From Geobacter sp. UBA6802 (GTDB lineage Bacteria; Desulfobacterota; Desulfuromonadia; Geobacterales; Pseudopelobacteraceae): a DNA stretch of 14,590 bases. Shown here piece by piece: positions 7,360-14,245 of this stretch (its first letter is position 1; each line of letters starts with the position of its first letter). The stretch covers positions 1-14,590 of the forward strand of contig DKFG01000130.1 in NCBI GenBank assembly GCA_002452325.1, written 5' to 3'. Below the pieces are notes generated by a model. It did not search any database and had not been told where the DNA came from. It was given only the letters and a program-made list of their open reading frames with translations. A program made the translations under genes and the position numbers.

Positions 7360-8931
7360 TCAATAACTCACGCTGGCCTTAAAGTGGATCCGGTTATCCC
7401 CTGCCCTGGTGTTGGTAGAGCTGTCAAGAGCATGGCCCCAATCCAGCGAGAAGCTGAAATACTCACTTAAGCCCAGCCTGACGCCGGCACCGGCTCCGCT
7501 GATGCTGTGATCACGCAACTCAAAGCTGTTGGGGCGCTGGTTTTTGCCATAACCGGCATCATAGAATCCCACCAGCCGCAGTTGGCTCTTGGACAACGGC
7601 AGCAACGATCCCATGTCGGGTGAGTACAGCTCAACGCTGCCGCTGACACCGTTATCCCAGGATTCTTCCCGCTCTTGGTAACCCCGGATGGAGGTGGAGC
7701 CCCCCAGACCAAACTGTTCTCCGGGAATCAGGCGGTTGCCACTGTACTGCCCAGTACCGGCAAGGCGTACAATCCAGTCAGCGCCGGGGCGGATCATGGC
7801 GTTCAGTCCGTACCGGCTGATCAGGTAATCTGCATCCTTGCTCTGGATATCAAAATCTTTTTTCTCGCCCTTATGTCCCCAGGGGATGTTGTAGAGCAGC
7901 CCGACTGAGCCGTCCAGCGAGAGGTAGTCGTTGCTCCAGCTGCTGCCGTAGGTGAGGCTAAAAGGGTGGGCCACCACATCCGGCGCAAGTTCTCTGCCGT
8001 CTTGTTTGGCGCTGTTGTCGTAGCTACGGTAATCCATTCCCCCCACCAGCTTGTGCTGGTATTCGGCGATACGGGACAGGTTCATCGTATAGCGCAAACC
8101 GGATATCAGGCCTTTGCCGCTGACCTTGATATCAGTTCCGGAGATCTGGGTGGTACCGCTGTCCACATCGGAATAGGCGCCGAAGATATCAAGGGTATCA
8201 CCCCAACCGTAGATTGGCAGACGGTACGAACCGCTGCCGATCTGTACCTTCTCAAAATGGTCGGGGGAGGTGATGTACTGCAGGGCAATAATATGGTCGC
8301 GGTTCCAGAGGTTGAAGTGCTGAAAGGTCAGGCTGGTGCGATAGTAGCCGGTAGCGCTACTGCCGGTGTTATCGCCCCCCAGCGTAAACCGCCATGGTTT
8401 CTGATCAGTTACCTTTACCTGGGCGGTCAGGTCGGTATCTTTCTCACCGCTTTTGAACTGCAGGGTCAGCTTGCGGCCGGGGTTCTCGTTGGCTGCTCGC
8501 AGGTTTTCGGAGATGGCTGTTACTTTGGGCGGTTTGCCCTGCTGCAGGGTAGGCAGTGCCCGCAAGATGTTGTCGCGGTCAAAATGCCGGTTGCCCTCGA
8601 TAATGATCTCTTTGACCGTTGGTTCCAGCACCGTGATGATGACGGTGCCCCGTTCAAGTTCCTGCTCCGGCAGCAGGACGGTGACCAGGGTGTACCCCTT
8701 GCGACGGTAGGCCTTTTCAATAGCATCCATGGCCTCCTGCAGGGTGCCGAAATCCTTCTGCGGGCCGGTGTATTTGGCCAGGATCCGGGCTACCTCGTCA
8801 GACTTCAGGATGGTGTTGCCCTCAAGCAGTATCTTGTGTAGATCAAAGCGGGGAACCACGGTTTCCTCGGCCTGGACAGCACCTGCCCCGATCAGCAGTC
8901 CGGCTGCAATGCACAGCAGTGTCCTCTTCAT
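7360..8931 (-). CDS. TpsB-type outer-membrane transporter (ShlB/FhaC/HecB family)
   Basis: This 523-residue protein has a signal peptide (residues 1-21, cleavage about VQA|EE). Two POTRA-like periplasmic domains follow: POTRA_2-like at about 29-104, including an EKAYRRKGY segment, and a second at about 105-180. A 16-strand-type barrel occupies about 185-523. The family-defining loop-6 motif is visible as FGLGGSTSIRGYQERE at 407-422, with the Arg-Gly-Tyr at 416-418, and the chain ends in an aromatic residue (VSY) as expected for BAM-inserted barrels. Length is close to the usual 500-590 for the family. Its role is to bind the TPS domain of its partner in the periplasm and thread it across the outer membrane. 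Start ATG at 8931 has GAGGT at 8936-8940. It begins 12 bp after the cyclase stop and ends 40 bp before the exoprotein, so it is the obvious partner transporter. Confidence 0.95.
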   Translation of the reverse strand: MKRTLLCIAAGLLIGAGAVQAEETVVPRFDLHKILLEGNTILKSDEVARILAKYTGPQKDFGTLQEAMDAIEKAYRRKGYTLVTVLLPEQELERGTVIITVLEPTVKEIIIEGNRHFDRDNILRALPTLQQGKPPKVTAISENLRAANENPGRKLTLQFKSGEKDTDLTAQVKVTDQKPWRFTLGGDNTGSSATGYYRTSLTFQHFNLWNRDHIIALQYITSPDHFEKVQIGSGSYRLPIYGWGDTLDIFGAYSDVDSGTTQISGTDIKVSGKGLISGLRYTMNLSRIAEYQHKLVGGMDYRSYDNSAKQDGRELAPDVVAHPFSLTYGSSWSNDYLSLDGSVGLLYNIPWGHKGEKKDFDIQSKDADYLISRYGLNAMIRPGADWIVRLAGTGQYSGNRLIPGEQFGLGGSTSIRGYQEREESWDNGVSGSVELYSPDMGSLLPLSKSQLRLVGFYDAGYGKNQRPNSFELRDHSISGAGAGVRLGLSEYFSFSLDWGHALDSSTNTRAGDNRIHFKASVSY

Positions 8932-8943
8932 GACAACCTCGTC

Positions 8944-11148
8944 TTATTTGGTGGTAAACGTGCAGACACCGTCCCAGTCAGCGGCAGGAGGTTCCTGCAG
9001 ATACTGGTGTACCCGCTTAAGATAAAACTGGTACAGCTTACGGTCCGGCTTACAGGCAATCAGCTGTTCAAGCAGTGCCTCAGCAGCATCCCAGTGCTGT
9101 TTACGATATTCTATAACCATGTCATTGAAGGTCAGTATATCACCTTTATACTGTTCGTCCAGTAGCGATTCTTCTCCACATGGCTCAAAAATAGCCACCG
9201 GCTCGTTCTTCCCTTTCACCCGCACCAGGTCCAGCTCGCGCCAGACATATCCGTTGATCAAACCACGGGTAGCTTCACCGGTAATTACCCAGGTATCATA
9301 CTGGCGGGTCAAACCCTCCAGCCGGGAGGCCAGGTTGACCGCATCCCCCATGACCGTATAGGCCACCCGGAAGCTGGAACCCATGTTCCCCACCCGCATC
9401 GTGCCGCTGTTGACGCCAATACCGATCTTGATCTCGGGAAAACCTTGCACGGTCATCTCTTGTTGCAGGCTGACCATCCGTTTGCGCATGGCAAGGGCCG
9501 CCTGCACCGCATGCAGGGCATGGTCAGGATCGTGCAGCGGCGCCCCCCAGAAGGCCATGATCGCATCGCCGATATACTTGTCCACCGTACCGCCATGCTC
9601 GTAGATGATGGCGGTCATGGCGGTCAGGTATTCGTTCATAAAGGTGGCCAGCTCTTTGGGGGTCAGTTTTTCAGCGATGGAGGTAAAGCCGACCACATCG
9701 GTAAAGAGCACGGTCATTTCCCGCGCTTCGGCTGCCATGGTGAAGTTTTCCGGGTCTTTACTCATGGTCTGCACGATCTGGGGCGGCACATACTGGCCAA
9801 ACAGGCCGGTGATCTGGCGTTTGGTACGGGATTCCACCAGAAACCCGTAGCTGGCGTTGAAGGCATAGAGAATGGGGAAGAGCGTCATCTGGGAGGCCAG
9901 CGGCAGCACCAGTCCGGATCGCCAGGCCAGGTAGTTGATCAGCCCGCTTAGGCCAACCACCCCGATTGTCAGGGCCAGAGACCAGAGCGGCCCCAACAGC
10001 GGCAGCAGCAGGATCAGCAGCCCGCCTCCCACCAGCAGTGAGGCCAGCTCGGCGCCACGGGCATAGGTGGGGGCATGTCTGATGCTGTTGTCCAGCATGC
10101 CGGCAATCATGTTAGCATGGATCTCCACCCCGGCGTAGACCGCCGAAACCGGGGTGGAGCGCAGATCCATCAGGCCGGGGGCGGTGGTGCCCACCAGTAT
10201 GATCGCCCCTTCCAGTGTCTCTGTGCTGACCCGCCCTTTCAGGATATCAGCAGCAGAGATGTAGGGAAAACTGCCCTGGTTCCCCCGATACGGGATCAGG
10301 GCTGAGGCAGAGCTGTCCACCGGGAGCTTCAGGTCTGCCACCTGCAGCCATTCAAGCATTGAACCTGAACCGCCAGGGAAACCGGGCATGATCTCGGGAT
10401 AGCCGAACATGGCCCGTAACACAGCCAGGGAGAGTGACTCGTAATAACTGCCGTTGTACTGCTGCAGCATCGGTACCCGACGGGTGACACCGTCGGGGTC
10501 AGGATCGGGGTTGAAGTGGCCGGCCGTGGCAGCTGCCTTCTGCAGGATCTGAATGTTGGCGCCGTAGCCGGTCTTGACCGGGATATGGATGACGCCGCTG
10601 TCAAAGGCGTTCTTTTCAAGCACTGGTGACGGCAGCAGGCCTGATTTAAGACTCGTACCCCCGGTATCACCAGCAAAGTAGTAGCCCAGTACCACCGGGC
10701 GACCTTTGAAACGGGAAGCCAGCAGCCGATCATAATCCAACCGACCCCGTGACTGCGCCAGGGCCTTACGGAAACCGGCCTCTTTGCTCAAGGCCCCCCG
10801 TGCCAGCGCCTCAAGCTCACGCAGACCGGAACTGGTATCCGGCTCGGCAAAGACCACGTCAAAACCAACCACTGCCACCTGATAACGATCAAACAGCAGA
10901 TCCACCATCCGGGCCACCTGGTTGCGGCTCCAGGGCCAACGACCAATCTCTGCCAGCGACTTCTCATCAATGTCGATAATAACGATCCGGTCATCCACCG
11001 TGGTCGGCATGGTACGCAGCAGGCGGTGATCATAGCTCCACAGCTCAAGCTGCTGCACCAGCCTCAGCTGCAGCCAGCCGGCCCCGTGCAACAGGAAAAG
11101 CAGCAGCAGGACACAGCCAATGATTATCCGCACAGCATGCTTTTTCAC
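8944..11148 (-). CDS. CHASE2-sensor class III adenylyl cyclase
   Basis: This 734-residue membrane protein starts with GTG at 11148. Layout: an N-terminal membrane anchor (about 6-26), an extracytoplasmic CHASE2 sensor domain (about 30-355), three membrane segments (about 366-386, 389-407 and 410-431), then a cytoplasmic class III cyclase domain (about 472-655). Catalytic residues appear intact: metal-binding D484 (LFTDVVGFTS) and D528 (DKYIGDAIMAFWG), transition-state N605 and R609 (GDAVNLASRLE). The purine-selecting pair K524/D602 favours ATP over GTP, so cAMP is the predicted product. Residues 660-734 form a helical tail ending PPAADWDGV, a tail style I have seen on such cyclases. The gene lies 24 bp after the glycosyltransferase and 12 bp before tpsB, so it is probably co-transcribed. 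The CHASE2 ligand is unknown. Confidence 0.93.
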   Translation of the reverse strand: MKKHAVRIIIGCVLLLLFLLHGAGWLQLRLVQQLELWSYDHRLLRTMPTTVDDRIVIIDIDEKSLAEIGRWPWSRNQVARMVDLLFDRYQVAVVGFDVVFAEPDTSSGLRELEALARGALSKEAGFRKALAQSRGRLDYDRLLASRFKGRPVVLGYYFAGDTGGTSLKSGLLPSPVLEKNAFDSGVIHIPVKTGYGANIQILQKAAATAGHFNPDPDPDGVTRRVPMLQQYNGSYYESLSLAVLRAMFGYPEIMPGFPGGSGSMLEWLQVADLKLPVDSSASALIPYRGNQGSFPYISAADILKGRVSTETLEGAIILVGTTAPGLMDLRSTPVSAVYAGVEIHANMIAGMLDNSIRHAPTYARGAELASLLVGGGLLILLLPLLGPLWSLALTIGVVGLSGLINYLAWRSGLVLPLASQMTLFPILYAFNASYGFLVESRTKRQITGLFGQYVPPQIVQTMSKDPENFTMAAEAREMTVLFTDVVGFTSIAEKLTPKELATFMNEYLTAMTAIIYEHGGTVDKYIGDAIMAFWGAPLHDPDHALHAVQAALAMRKRMVSLQQEMTVQGFPEIKIGIGVNSGTMRVGNMGSSFRVAYTVMGDAVNLASRLEGLTRQYDTWVITGEATRGLINGYVWRELDLVRVKGKNEPVAIFEPCGEESLLDEQYKGDILTFNDMVIEYRKQHWDAAEALLEQLIACKPDRKLYQFYLKRVHQYLQEPPAADWDGVCTFTTK

Positions 11149-11152
11149 ATAA

Positions 11153-11158
11153 CCTCCT
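11153..11158 (-). promoter_or_regulatory. RBS fixing the GTG start of the cyclase
   Basis: AGGAGG stands 4 nt before GTG at 11148. An ATG two bases upstream (11150) is out of frame and meets TGA immediately (ATGTGA), so the GTG is the only start that keeps the N-terminal membrane anchor. Confidence 0.75.
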
Positions 11159-11172
11159 GAACGTCAACCGCA

Positions 11173-11907
11173 CTATACGGGTGGCCGGTAGTCGGGATAG
11201 TACTCCTGTACCACACCGGACCAGATCGTAAAATAGTTACAGATCGACCGCTCTTCACACTGGTCACACTTCTTATTACGGCGACTGTTGTTGTTACTGT
11301 GACAGCGGTAGTAGTAGAGGATCTTGGCCAGATGTCTGCAGGGGTAACGAACTGCCAGTCGCATAAAAAGATCACCGTCGTCGCAGCCACTTTTGAGCGC
11401 GGTATTAAAGCCCCCCACGGCCAGGGCTGCATCACGGCGGTAGACGCCAAGGTGACGCCAGCCGAGGTACATCAGGTTTTTGTGCGAAAAATCAGGATCG
11501 CTGCGGTAGCCGGTAACCCTGCCGGTCTCATCTACAAAGGCACTGTCGGAGTAGATAAGGGCCATCTCAGGCTCGGCGGCAAAGAGCCGTACCATCTCCT
11601 CAATGGCCCAGCGCTCCAGAAAATCGTCGCAGTCGAGGTGGGCCACGTAGGTTCCCTTGCAGGCCTCCAGCAGCCGCTGCCGGGTGCGGGCGATACCGAT
11701 GTTCTGCTCATTGCGGAACAACCGTATCCGGACATCTCCGGCAGCCTCCACCCGGGCCAGCTCCCAGGCCCGGTCCGTAGAGGCATCGTCGCAGGCCACC
11801 AGTTCAACATCCCTGAAGGTTTGGGACATGACGCTGCGGATCGCCTGCACCAGAAAGGGATCGTGATTGTATATCGGCATGATAATGCTGACGAGCGGGG
11901 ATGTCAT
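11173..11907 (-). CDS. Family 2 (GT-A) glycosyltransferase
   Basis: This 244-residue protein starts MTSPLVSIIMPIYNHDPF, the classic GT2 nucleotide-sugar-binding first strand. It continues with VELVACDDASTD (35-45), a GIARTRQRLLEACKGTYVAHLD segment and the DxD-type metal/sugar-nucleotide motif DCDD at 92-95. No membrane segment is visible, so it should act in the cytosol, transferring a sugar from a nucleotide donor to an unknown acceptor. The C-terminal tail is Cys-rich (C190, C202, C214-x2-C217, C223). Start ATG 11907 was chosen because the GT2 fold begins right there and GGAG lies 9 nt upstream (11917-11920). The frame is open further upstream, with ATGs at 12006 and 12024 that lack a clear RBS. 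It is the first gene of the secretion operon, and its acceptor could be the exoprotein or a surface glycan. Confidence 0.88.
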   Translation of the reverse strand: MTSPLVSIIMPIYNHDPFLVQAIRSVMSQTFRDVELVACDDASTDRAWELARVEAAGDVRIRLFRNEQNIGIARTRQRLLEACKGTYVAHLDCDDFLERWAIEEMVRLFAAEPEMALIYSDSAFVDETGRVTGYRSDPDFSHKNLMYLGWRHLGVYRRDAALAVGGFNTALKSGCDDGDLFMRLAVRYPCRHLAKILYYYRCHSNNNSRRNKKCDQCEERSICNYFTIWSGVVQEYYPDYRPPV

Positions 11908-12058
11908 AAATAAGGACTCCACAGGCAGAGAGTAGCTTGGGACATGGTCGTATGCCTGAAGGACATTTTTGTGTTCGACCAGTCGTTCGATACTTGGTTT
12001 ATGCATAGCGTAGCACGCTTTCATATATCTGCAAGTATCCCTTCGCACAGTACCAAAC
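11908..12058 (-). promoter_or_regulatory. Leader and probable promoter region of the glycosyltransferase-cyclase-TPS operon
   Basis: This 151-bp stretch between the upstream terminator and the glycosyltransferase start should hold the operon promoter, because the terminator at 12059-12085 insulates it from the gene above. A weak sigma-70-like pair can be read on the minus strand: TTGCAG near 12034-12029, a 16-bp spacer and TACGCT near 12012-12007. The match is poor and is offered only as a candidate. The region is also open in the glycosyltransferase frame, so part of it may be coding if an upstream ATG is used. Confidence 0.3.
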
Positions 12059-12085
12059 AAAAACAGGGGACCGAGGCCCCCTGTT
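12059..12085 (-). terminator. Rho-independent terminator of the outer-membrane protein gene
   Basis: A perfect 8-bp stem (AACAGGGG at 12062-12069 with CCCCTGTT at 12078-12085) has an 8-nt loop and is followed on the minus strand by a T-rich run (TTTTTGTTT). It lies 32 bp after the stop of the 12117-12893 gene and separates that gene from the glycosyltransferase operon. Confidence 0.85.
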
Positions 12086-12116
12086 CTGCTGCATAATCCA
12101 TCTGTATGATTTGAGT

Positions 12117-12893
12117 TTAGAAATTGATATCCAGCTGGGTATTGATGGTCGGCTTGCCGCCCGGCAGTGAACCACCCTGCGGATTGTAGAACGGGTTGTA
12201 GAAGTTGGCGCCCACCAGCAGCGATACGTTGGGGGTAAAGGCCCAGGAGGCGCCTAACGAAAGTGCGCCGAAGGCGTTGTTGCCGCTGGCATAGTCCACT
12301 GATACCCAAAGTTTGTCGGAAATCTCGCTCATGGTGCGGTCCCAGGAGGCAAGCAGTCCGTTGTTATGCTTGCTCGGGTAGTTGTTTTGCGAGCCGTTGT
12401 AGCCGCCAACCGAGATGCGACCCACCACCGGCAAGGTTTTGGCAATCAGGCCGTAGGCGGTATTTGATGAGAGGCTGGTACTGGCGGTATTCAGGCCGAA
12501 CATACCGGCGGCAATGGCGGGCATGCCTTTGAAAAAGGCATCTTCAGGAATGGCACCTTTGAAGTTGAAATAGATTGGGTGCGCTGAGGCCGGTGTAGCA
12601 CCACCGGACGGCTGGCCATCAAACAGGTTATCGGTGTAGTAATCAACCCCCACCTCAAACTTAAATTTTTCAAAGGGCAGCACACCGACCGTGACACCGG
12701 CATCATAATAGTTTGAACCGGCATCAGCCTTGTGCGACATACGAAGGTAGTTGTCGATACTGATGTTTACTTCACCAAAGCCTTTGGCATCGGTGGACGG
12801 GATCCAGATTTGACCTGAATAGGTTGCCATTGCTGCACTGCTCATGGAAAGGGTAATTGCTGCTGCCAGGATCATGCTGCGAACTGATTTCAT
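12117..12893 (-). CDS. Predicted outer-membrane beta-barrel protein, function unknown
   Basis: This 258-residue protein begins with a clear Sec signal peptide (MKSVRSMILAAAITLSMSSA, likely cleavage AMA|TYS after residue 23). The mature part has alternating hydrophobic/polar strands with turn-rich Gly/Asn/Asp segments, aromatic girdle-like residues (FKFEVGVDYYTDNLFDG, LLVGANFYNPFYNP), no Cys, and a terminal Phe (DINF), all typical of BAM-dependent outer-membrane barrels of about 10-12 strands. I do not recognise the family or a substrate. ATG 12893 was chosen because AGGAGG (12901-12906) lies 7 nt upstream and the signal peptide starts there; the in-frame ATG at 12929 has no RBS and would add a non-signal-like MQVPITPRGGAR. 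It is monocistronic, with its own terminator downstream and a divergent control region upstream. Confidence 0.8.
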   Translation of the reverse strand: MKSVRSMILAAAITLSMSSAAMATYSGQIWIPSTDAKGFGEVNISIDNYLRMSHKADAGSNYYDAGVTVGVLPFEKFKFEVGVDYYTDNLFDGQPSGGATPASAHPIYFNFKGAIPEDAFFKGMPAIAAGMFGLNTASTSLSSNTAYGLIAKTLPVVGRISVGGYNGSQNNYPSKHNNGLLASWDRTMSEISDKLWVSVDYASGNNAFGALSLGASWAFTPNVSLLVGANFYNPFYNPQGGSLPGGKPTINTQLDINF

Positions 12894-12900
12894 ACGTGCT

Positions 12901-12906
12901 CCTCCT
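12901..12906 (-). promoter_or_regulatory. RBS deciding the start of the outer-membrane protein
   Basis: AGGAGG sits 7 nt upstream of ATG 12893, an optimal spacing, whereas the longer in-frame ATG at 12929 has none. Confidence 0.8.
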
Positions 12907-13004
12907 CTGGGGGTGATGGGTACCTGCATGAAAGCGGGTTACGTGTGTCTGTCTTAACCTTGCTGTAACAGTAAGTGTGCCAACCGTTACGGCAAAAGAT
13001 GTTG

Positions 13005-13023
13005 ACTAAATTTATCATTTAGT
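13005..13023. repeat. Inverted repeat, candidate operator
   Basis: ACTAAAT (13005-13011) and ATTTAGT (13017-13023) are perfect inverted copies around a 5-nt centre, a 19-bp AT-rich palindrome. It covers the candidate -10 region of the outer-membrane protein gene, a position where a dimeric repressor would block transcription. There is no T-tract, so it does not look like a terminator. Confidence 0.5.
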
Positions 13024-13037
13024 TACAGTTGGTTACA
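13022..13037 (-). repeat. TGTAAC direct repeats spaced one helical turn apart
   Basis: On the minus strand TGTAAC occurs at 13037-13032 and again at 13027-13022, a 10-bp period. Tandem hexamers at this spacing are typical of OmpR/PhoB-family response-regulator sites. They lie just upstream of or within the candidate promoter for the outer-membrane protein. Further GTAAC/GTTAC pentamers occur nearby (12986-12990, 12965-12969), which may be chance. Confidence 0.45.
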
Positions 13038-13132
13038 CAAATATACCCAAGGCTGCGCAGCTGCTCACGCGCCATCCTGATCCTTCAGCTGCTGCATTAA
13101 TGATCAGGGGTTGCTGCTTTACTCATCACTTC

Positions 13133-13138
13133 AGGAGG
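13133..13138 (+). promoter_or_regulatory. RBS deciding the threonine aldolase start
   Basis: AGGAGG lies 5 nt before ATG 13144. The frame is open to an earlier ATG at 13111, but that start would translate through the RBS and add 11 residues not expected in the family. Confidence 0.8.
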
Positions 13139-13143
13139 AACCC

Positions 13144-14190
13144 ATGCCCAATTATCTGGCGTTTGCCAGCGACAATTATGCCGGTATCTGCCCGGAGGCC
13201 TGGCAGGCCATGGCAGAGGCAAACCACGGCTTCAGCCGTTCTTACGGCGAAGACCAGTACACTGAGCGTGCCTGCGGCCTGATCAGGGAGCTCTTTGAGA
13301 CCGATTGCCAGGTGTTCTTTGTCTTTAACGGCACAGCAGCCAATTCACTGGCGCTTGCCTCGCTCTGCAGTTCATATCACAGCGTGATCTGCCACGAATT
13401 TGCCCATATTGAGACCGATGAATGCGGGGCGCCGGAGTTTTTTTCAAACGGCACCAAGATACTGTTGGCCGGAGGCGCGGACGGCAGGGTCGATCTGAAC
13501 ACCGTTGAGCAGTTGATTACCCGACGCAGCGATATTCACTACCCCAAACCGCGGGTGCTGTCGTTGACCCAGGCCACGGAACTGGGGACCGTCTACCGCC
13601 CTGAACAGATTGCAGCCGCAGGAGAGTTGGCCAGACGCTACGGTCTGCGCCTGCAGATGGACGGCGCACGGTTTGCCAACGCAGTTGTCTCGCTGGGATG
13701 CTGTCCGGCTGATATCAGCTGGCGTGCCGGGGTTGATCTGCTCTGTCTGGGCGGGGCAAAAAACGGGATGGCCGTGGGTGAGGCGGTGGTATTCTTTAAC
13801 AAGGAACTGGCGGAGGAGTTTGATTATCGCTGCAAGCAGGCCGGGCAGCTGGCCTCAAAGATGCGTTTTCTTTCTGCCCCCTGGATCGGTTTACTGCAAG
13901 ATGGAGACTGGCTGAAACGGGCTGCCCATGCCAACCGCTGTGCACAGCTGCTGGCAGCTCAGCTGCAGGCAATGCCGGGTGTTGAGCTGATGGTTCCGGT
14001 GGAGGCCAATGCGGTCTTTGTCAGAATGGCGGAGCCACTCTTGAACGGGTTGCACGACATCGGTTGGCATTTTTATCGGTTTATCGGCGCCGGAGGGGCA
14101 CGGCTGATGTGCTCATGGGCAACCGAAGAGACGGATATCGAGGCGCTGGCGGAAGATCTGCTGCAGCTTACAGCAAAGACTCTCCCATAA
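13144..14190 (+). CDS. ltaE: Low-specificity L-threonine aldolase (PLP-dependent)
   Basis: This 348-residue fold-type I PLP enzyme is predicted to cleave L-threonine/L-allo-threonine to glycine and acetaldehyde in the cytosol. Visible family features: SDNYAGICPEAW at the N-terminus, the PLP-phosphate-binding FNGTAAN at 61-67, the cofactor-stacking His in CHEFAHIETDECGAPE (H88 by alignment with the AHIYRYE motif of E. coli LtaE), the cofactor Asp/Arg in QMDGAR (D173, R176), and the Schiff-base lysine K206 in CLGGAKNGMAVGEAVVFF. The GGxKNG version is the style of Pseudomonas-like threonine aldolases rather than the E. coli SxxKGLGAP type. Length is normal and the catalytic set is complete. It is a single-gene unit, divergent from the outer-membrane protein and convergent with ppdK, so no pathway partner is visible. 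A run of seven T lies at 13438-13444. Confidence 0.92.
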   Translation: MPNYLAFASDNYAGICPEAWQAMAEANHGFSRSYGEDQYTERACGLIRELFETDCQVFFVFNGTAANSLALASLCSSYHSVICHEFAHIETDECGAPEFFSNGTKILLAGGADGRVDLNTVEQLITRRSDIHYPKPRVLSLTQATELGTVYRPEQIAAAGELARRYGLRLQMDGARFANAVVSLGCCPADISWRAGVDLLCLGGAKNGMAVGEAVVFFNKELAEEFDYRCKQAGQLASKMRFLSAPWIGLLQDGDWLKRAAHANRCAQLLAAQLQAMPGVELMVPVEANAVFVRMAEPLLNGLHDIGWHFYRFIGAGGARLMCSWATEETDIEALAEDLLQLTAKTLP

Positions 14191-14224
14191 AAAAAGCGGG
14201 CAGCGCCGCAATAGCCCTGCCCGC
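14189..14224 (-). terminator. Rho-independent terminator of ppdK, overlapping the aldolase stop codon
   Basis: Stem GCGGGCAG (14196-14203) pairs perfectly with CTGCCCGC (14217-14224) across a 13-nt loop. On the minus strand it is followed by seven T (14195-14189). The A-tract on the plus strand is partly the TAA stop of the threonine aldolase. On the plus strand the hairpin is followed by CTAAAAA rather than T, so it is a poor terminator in that direction. Confidence 0.88.
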
Positions 14225-14245
14225 CTAAAAACCCCTTCTGATCAA

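Larger units (their letters stand above)
12894..13143. promoter_or_regulatory. Divergent control region between the outer-membrane protein and threonine aldolase
   Basis: This 250-bp region contains no gene I can support and must hold promoters for both divergent genes. Visible elements are a pair of TGTAAC direct repeats 10 bp apart, a 7-bp inverted repeat overlapping an AT-rich core, and a CCTGATC/GATCAGG inverted repeat in the aldolase leader. A sigma-70-like reading for the outer-membrane gene is TTGTGT (13040-13035), 17 bp, TGATAA (13017-13012). A weak sigma-54-like TGGCAC-N5-CTGT lies at 12982-12968, where the expected final GC is GT. Neither promoter match is strong. Confidence 0.5.

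Noticed and set aside
7966..8841. Long plus-strand open frame (291 codons) opposite tpsB
   Set aside because: It lies entirely antisense to the well-supported transporter, has no recognisable domain and no convincing RBS; a by-product of GC-rich codon usage.
11299..11913. Plus-strand 204-codon open frame opposite the glycosyltransferase
   Set aside because: It is the exact antisense shadow of a GT2 gene with intact motifs.
11908..12309. N-terminal extension of the glycosyltransferase to position 12309
   Set aside because: It would start inside the outer-membrane gene and run through the terminator hairpin; the GT2 fold begins at 11907 with an RBS. Only the short extensions from 12006 or 12024 remain barely possible.
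12894..12929. Earlier start (12929) for the outer-membrane protein
   Set aside because: No RBS, and it places 12 non-signal residues before a well-formed signal peptide; the 12893 start has an ideal RBS.
12968..12982. Sigma-54 promoter for the outer-membrane protein
   Set aside because: The TGGCAC half is perfect but the -12 element reads CTGT where TTGC is expected; too weak to call.
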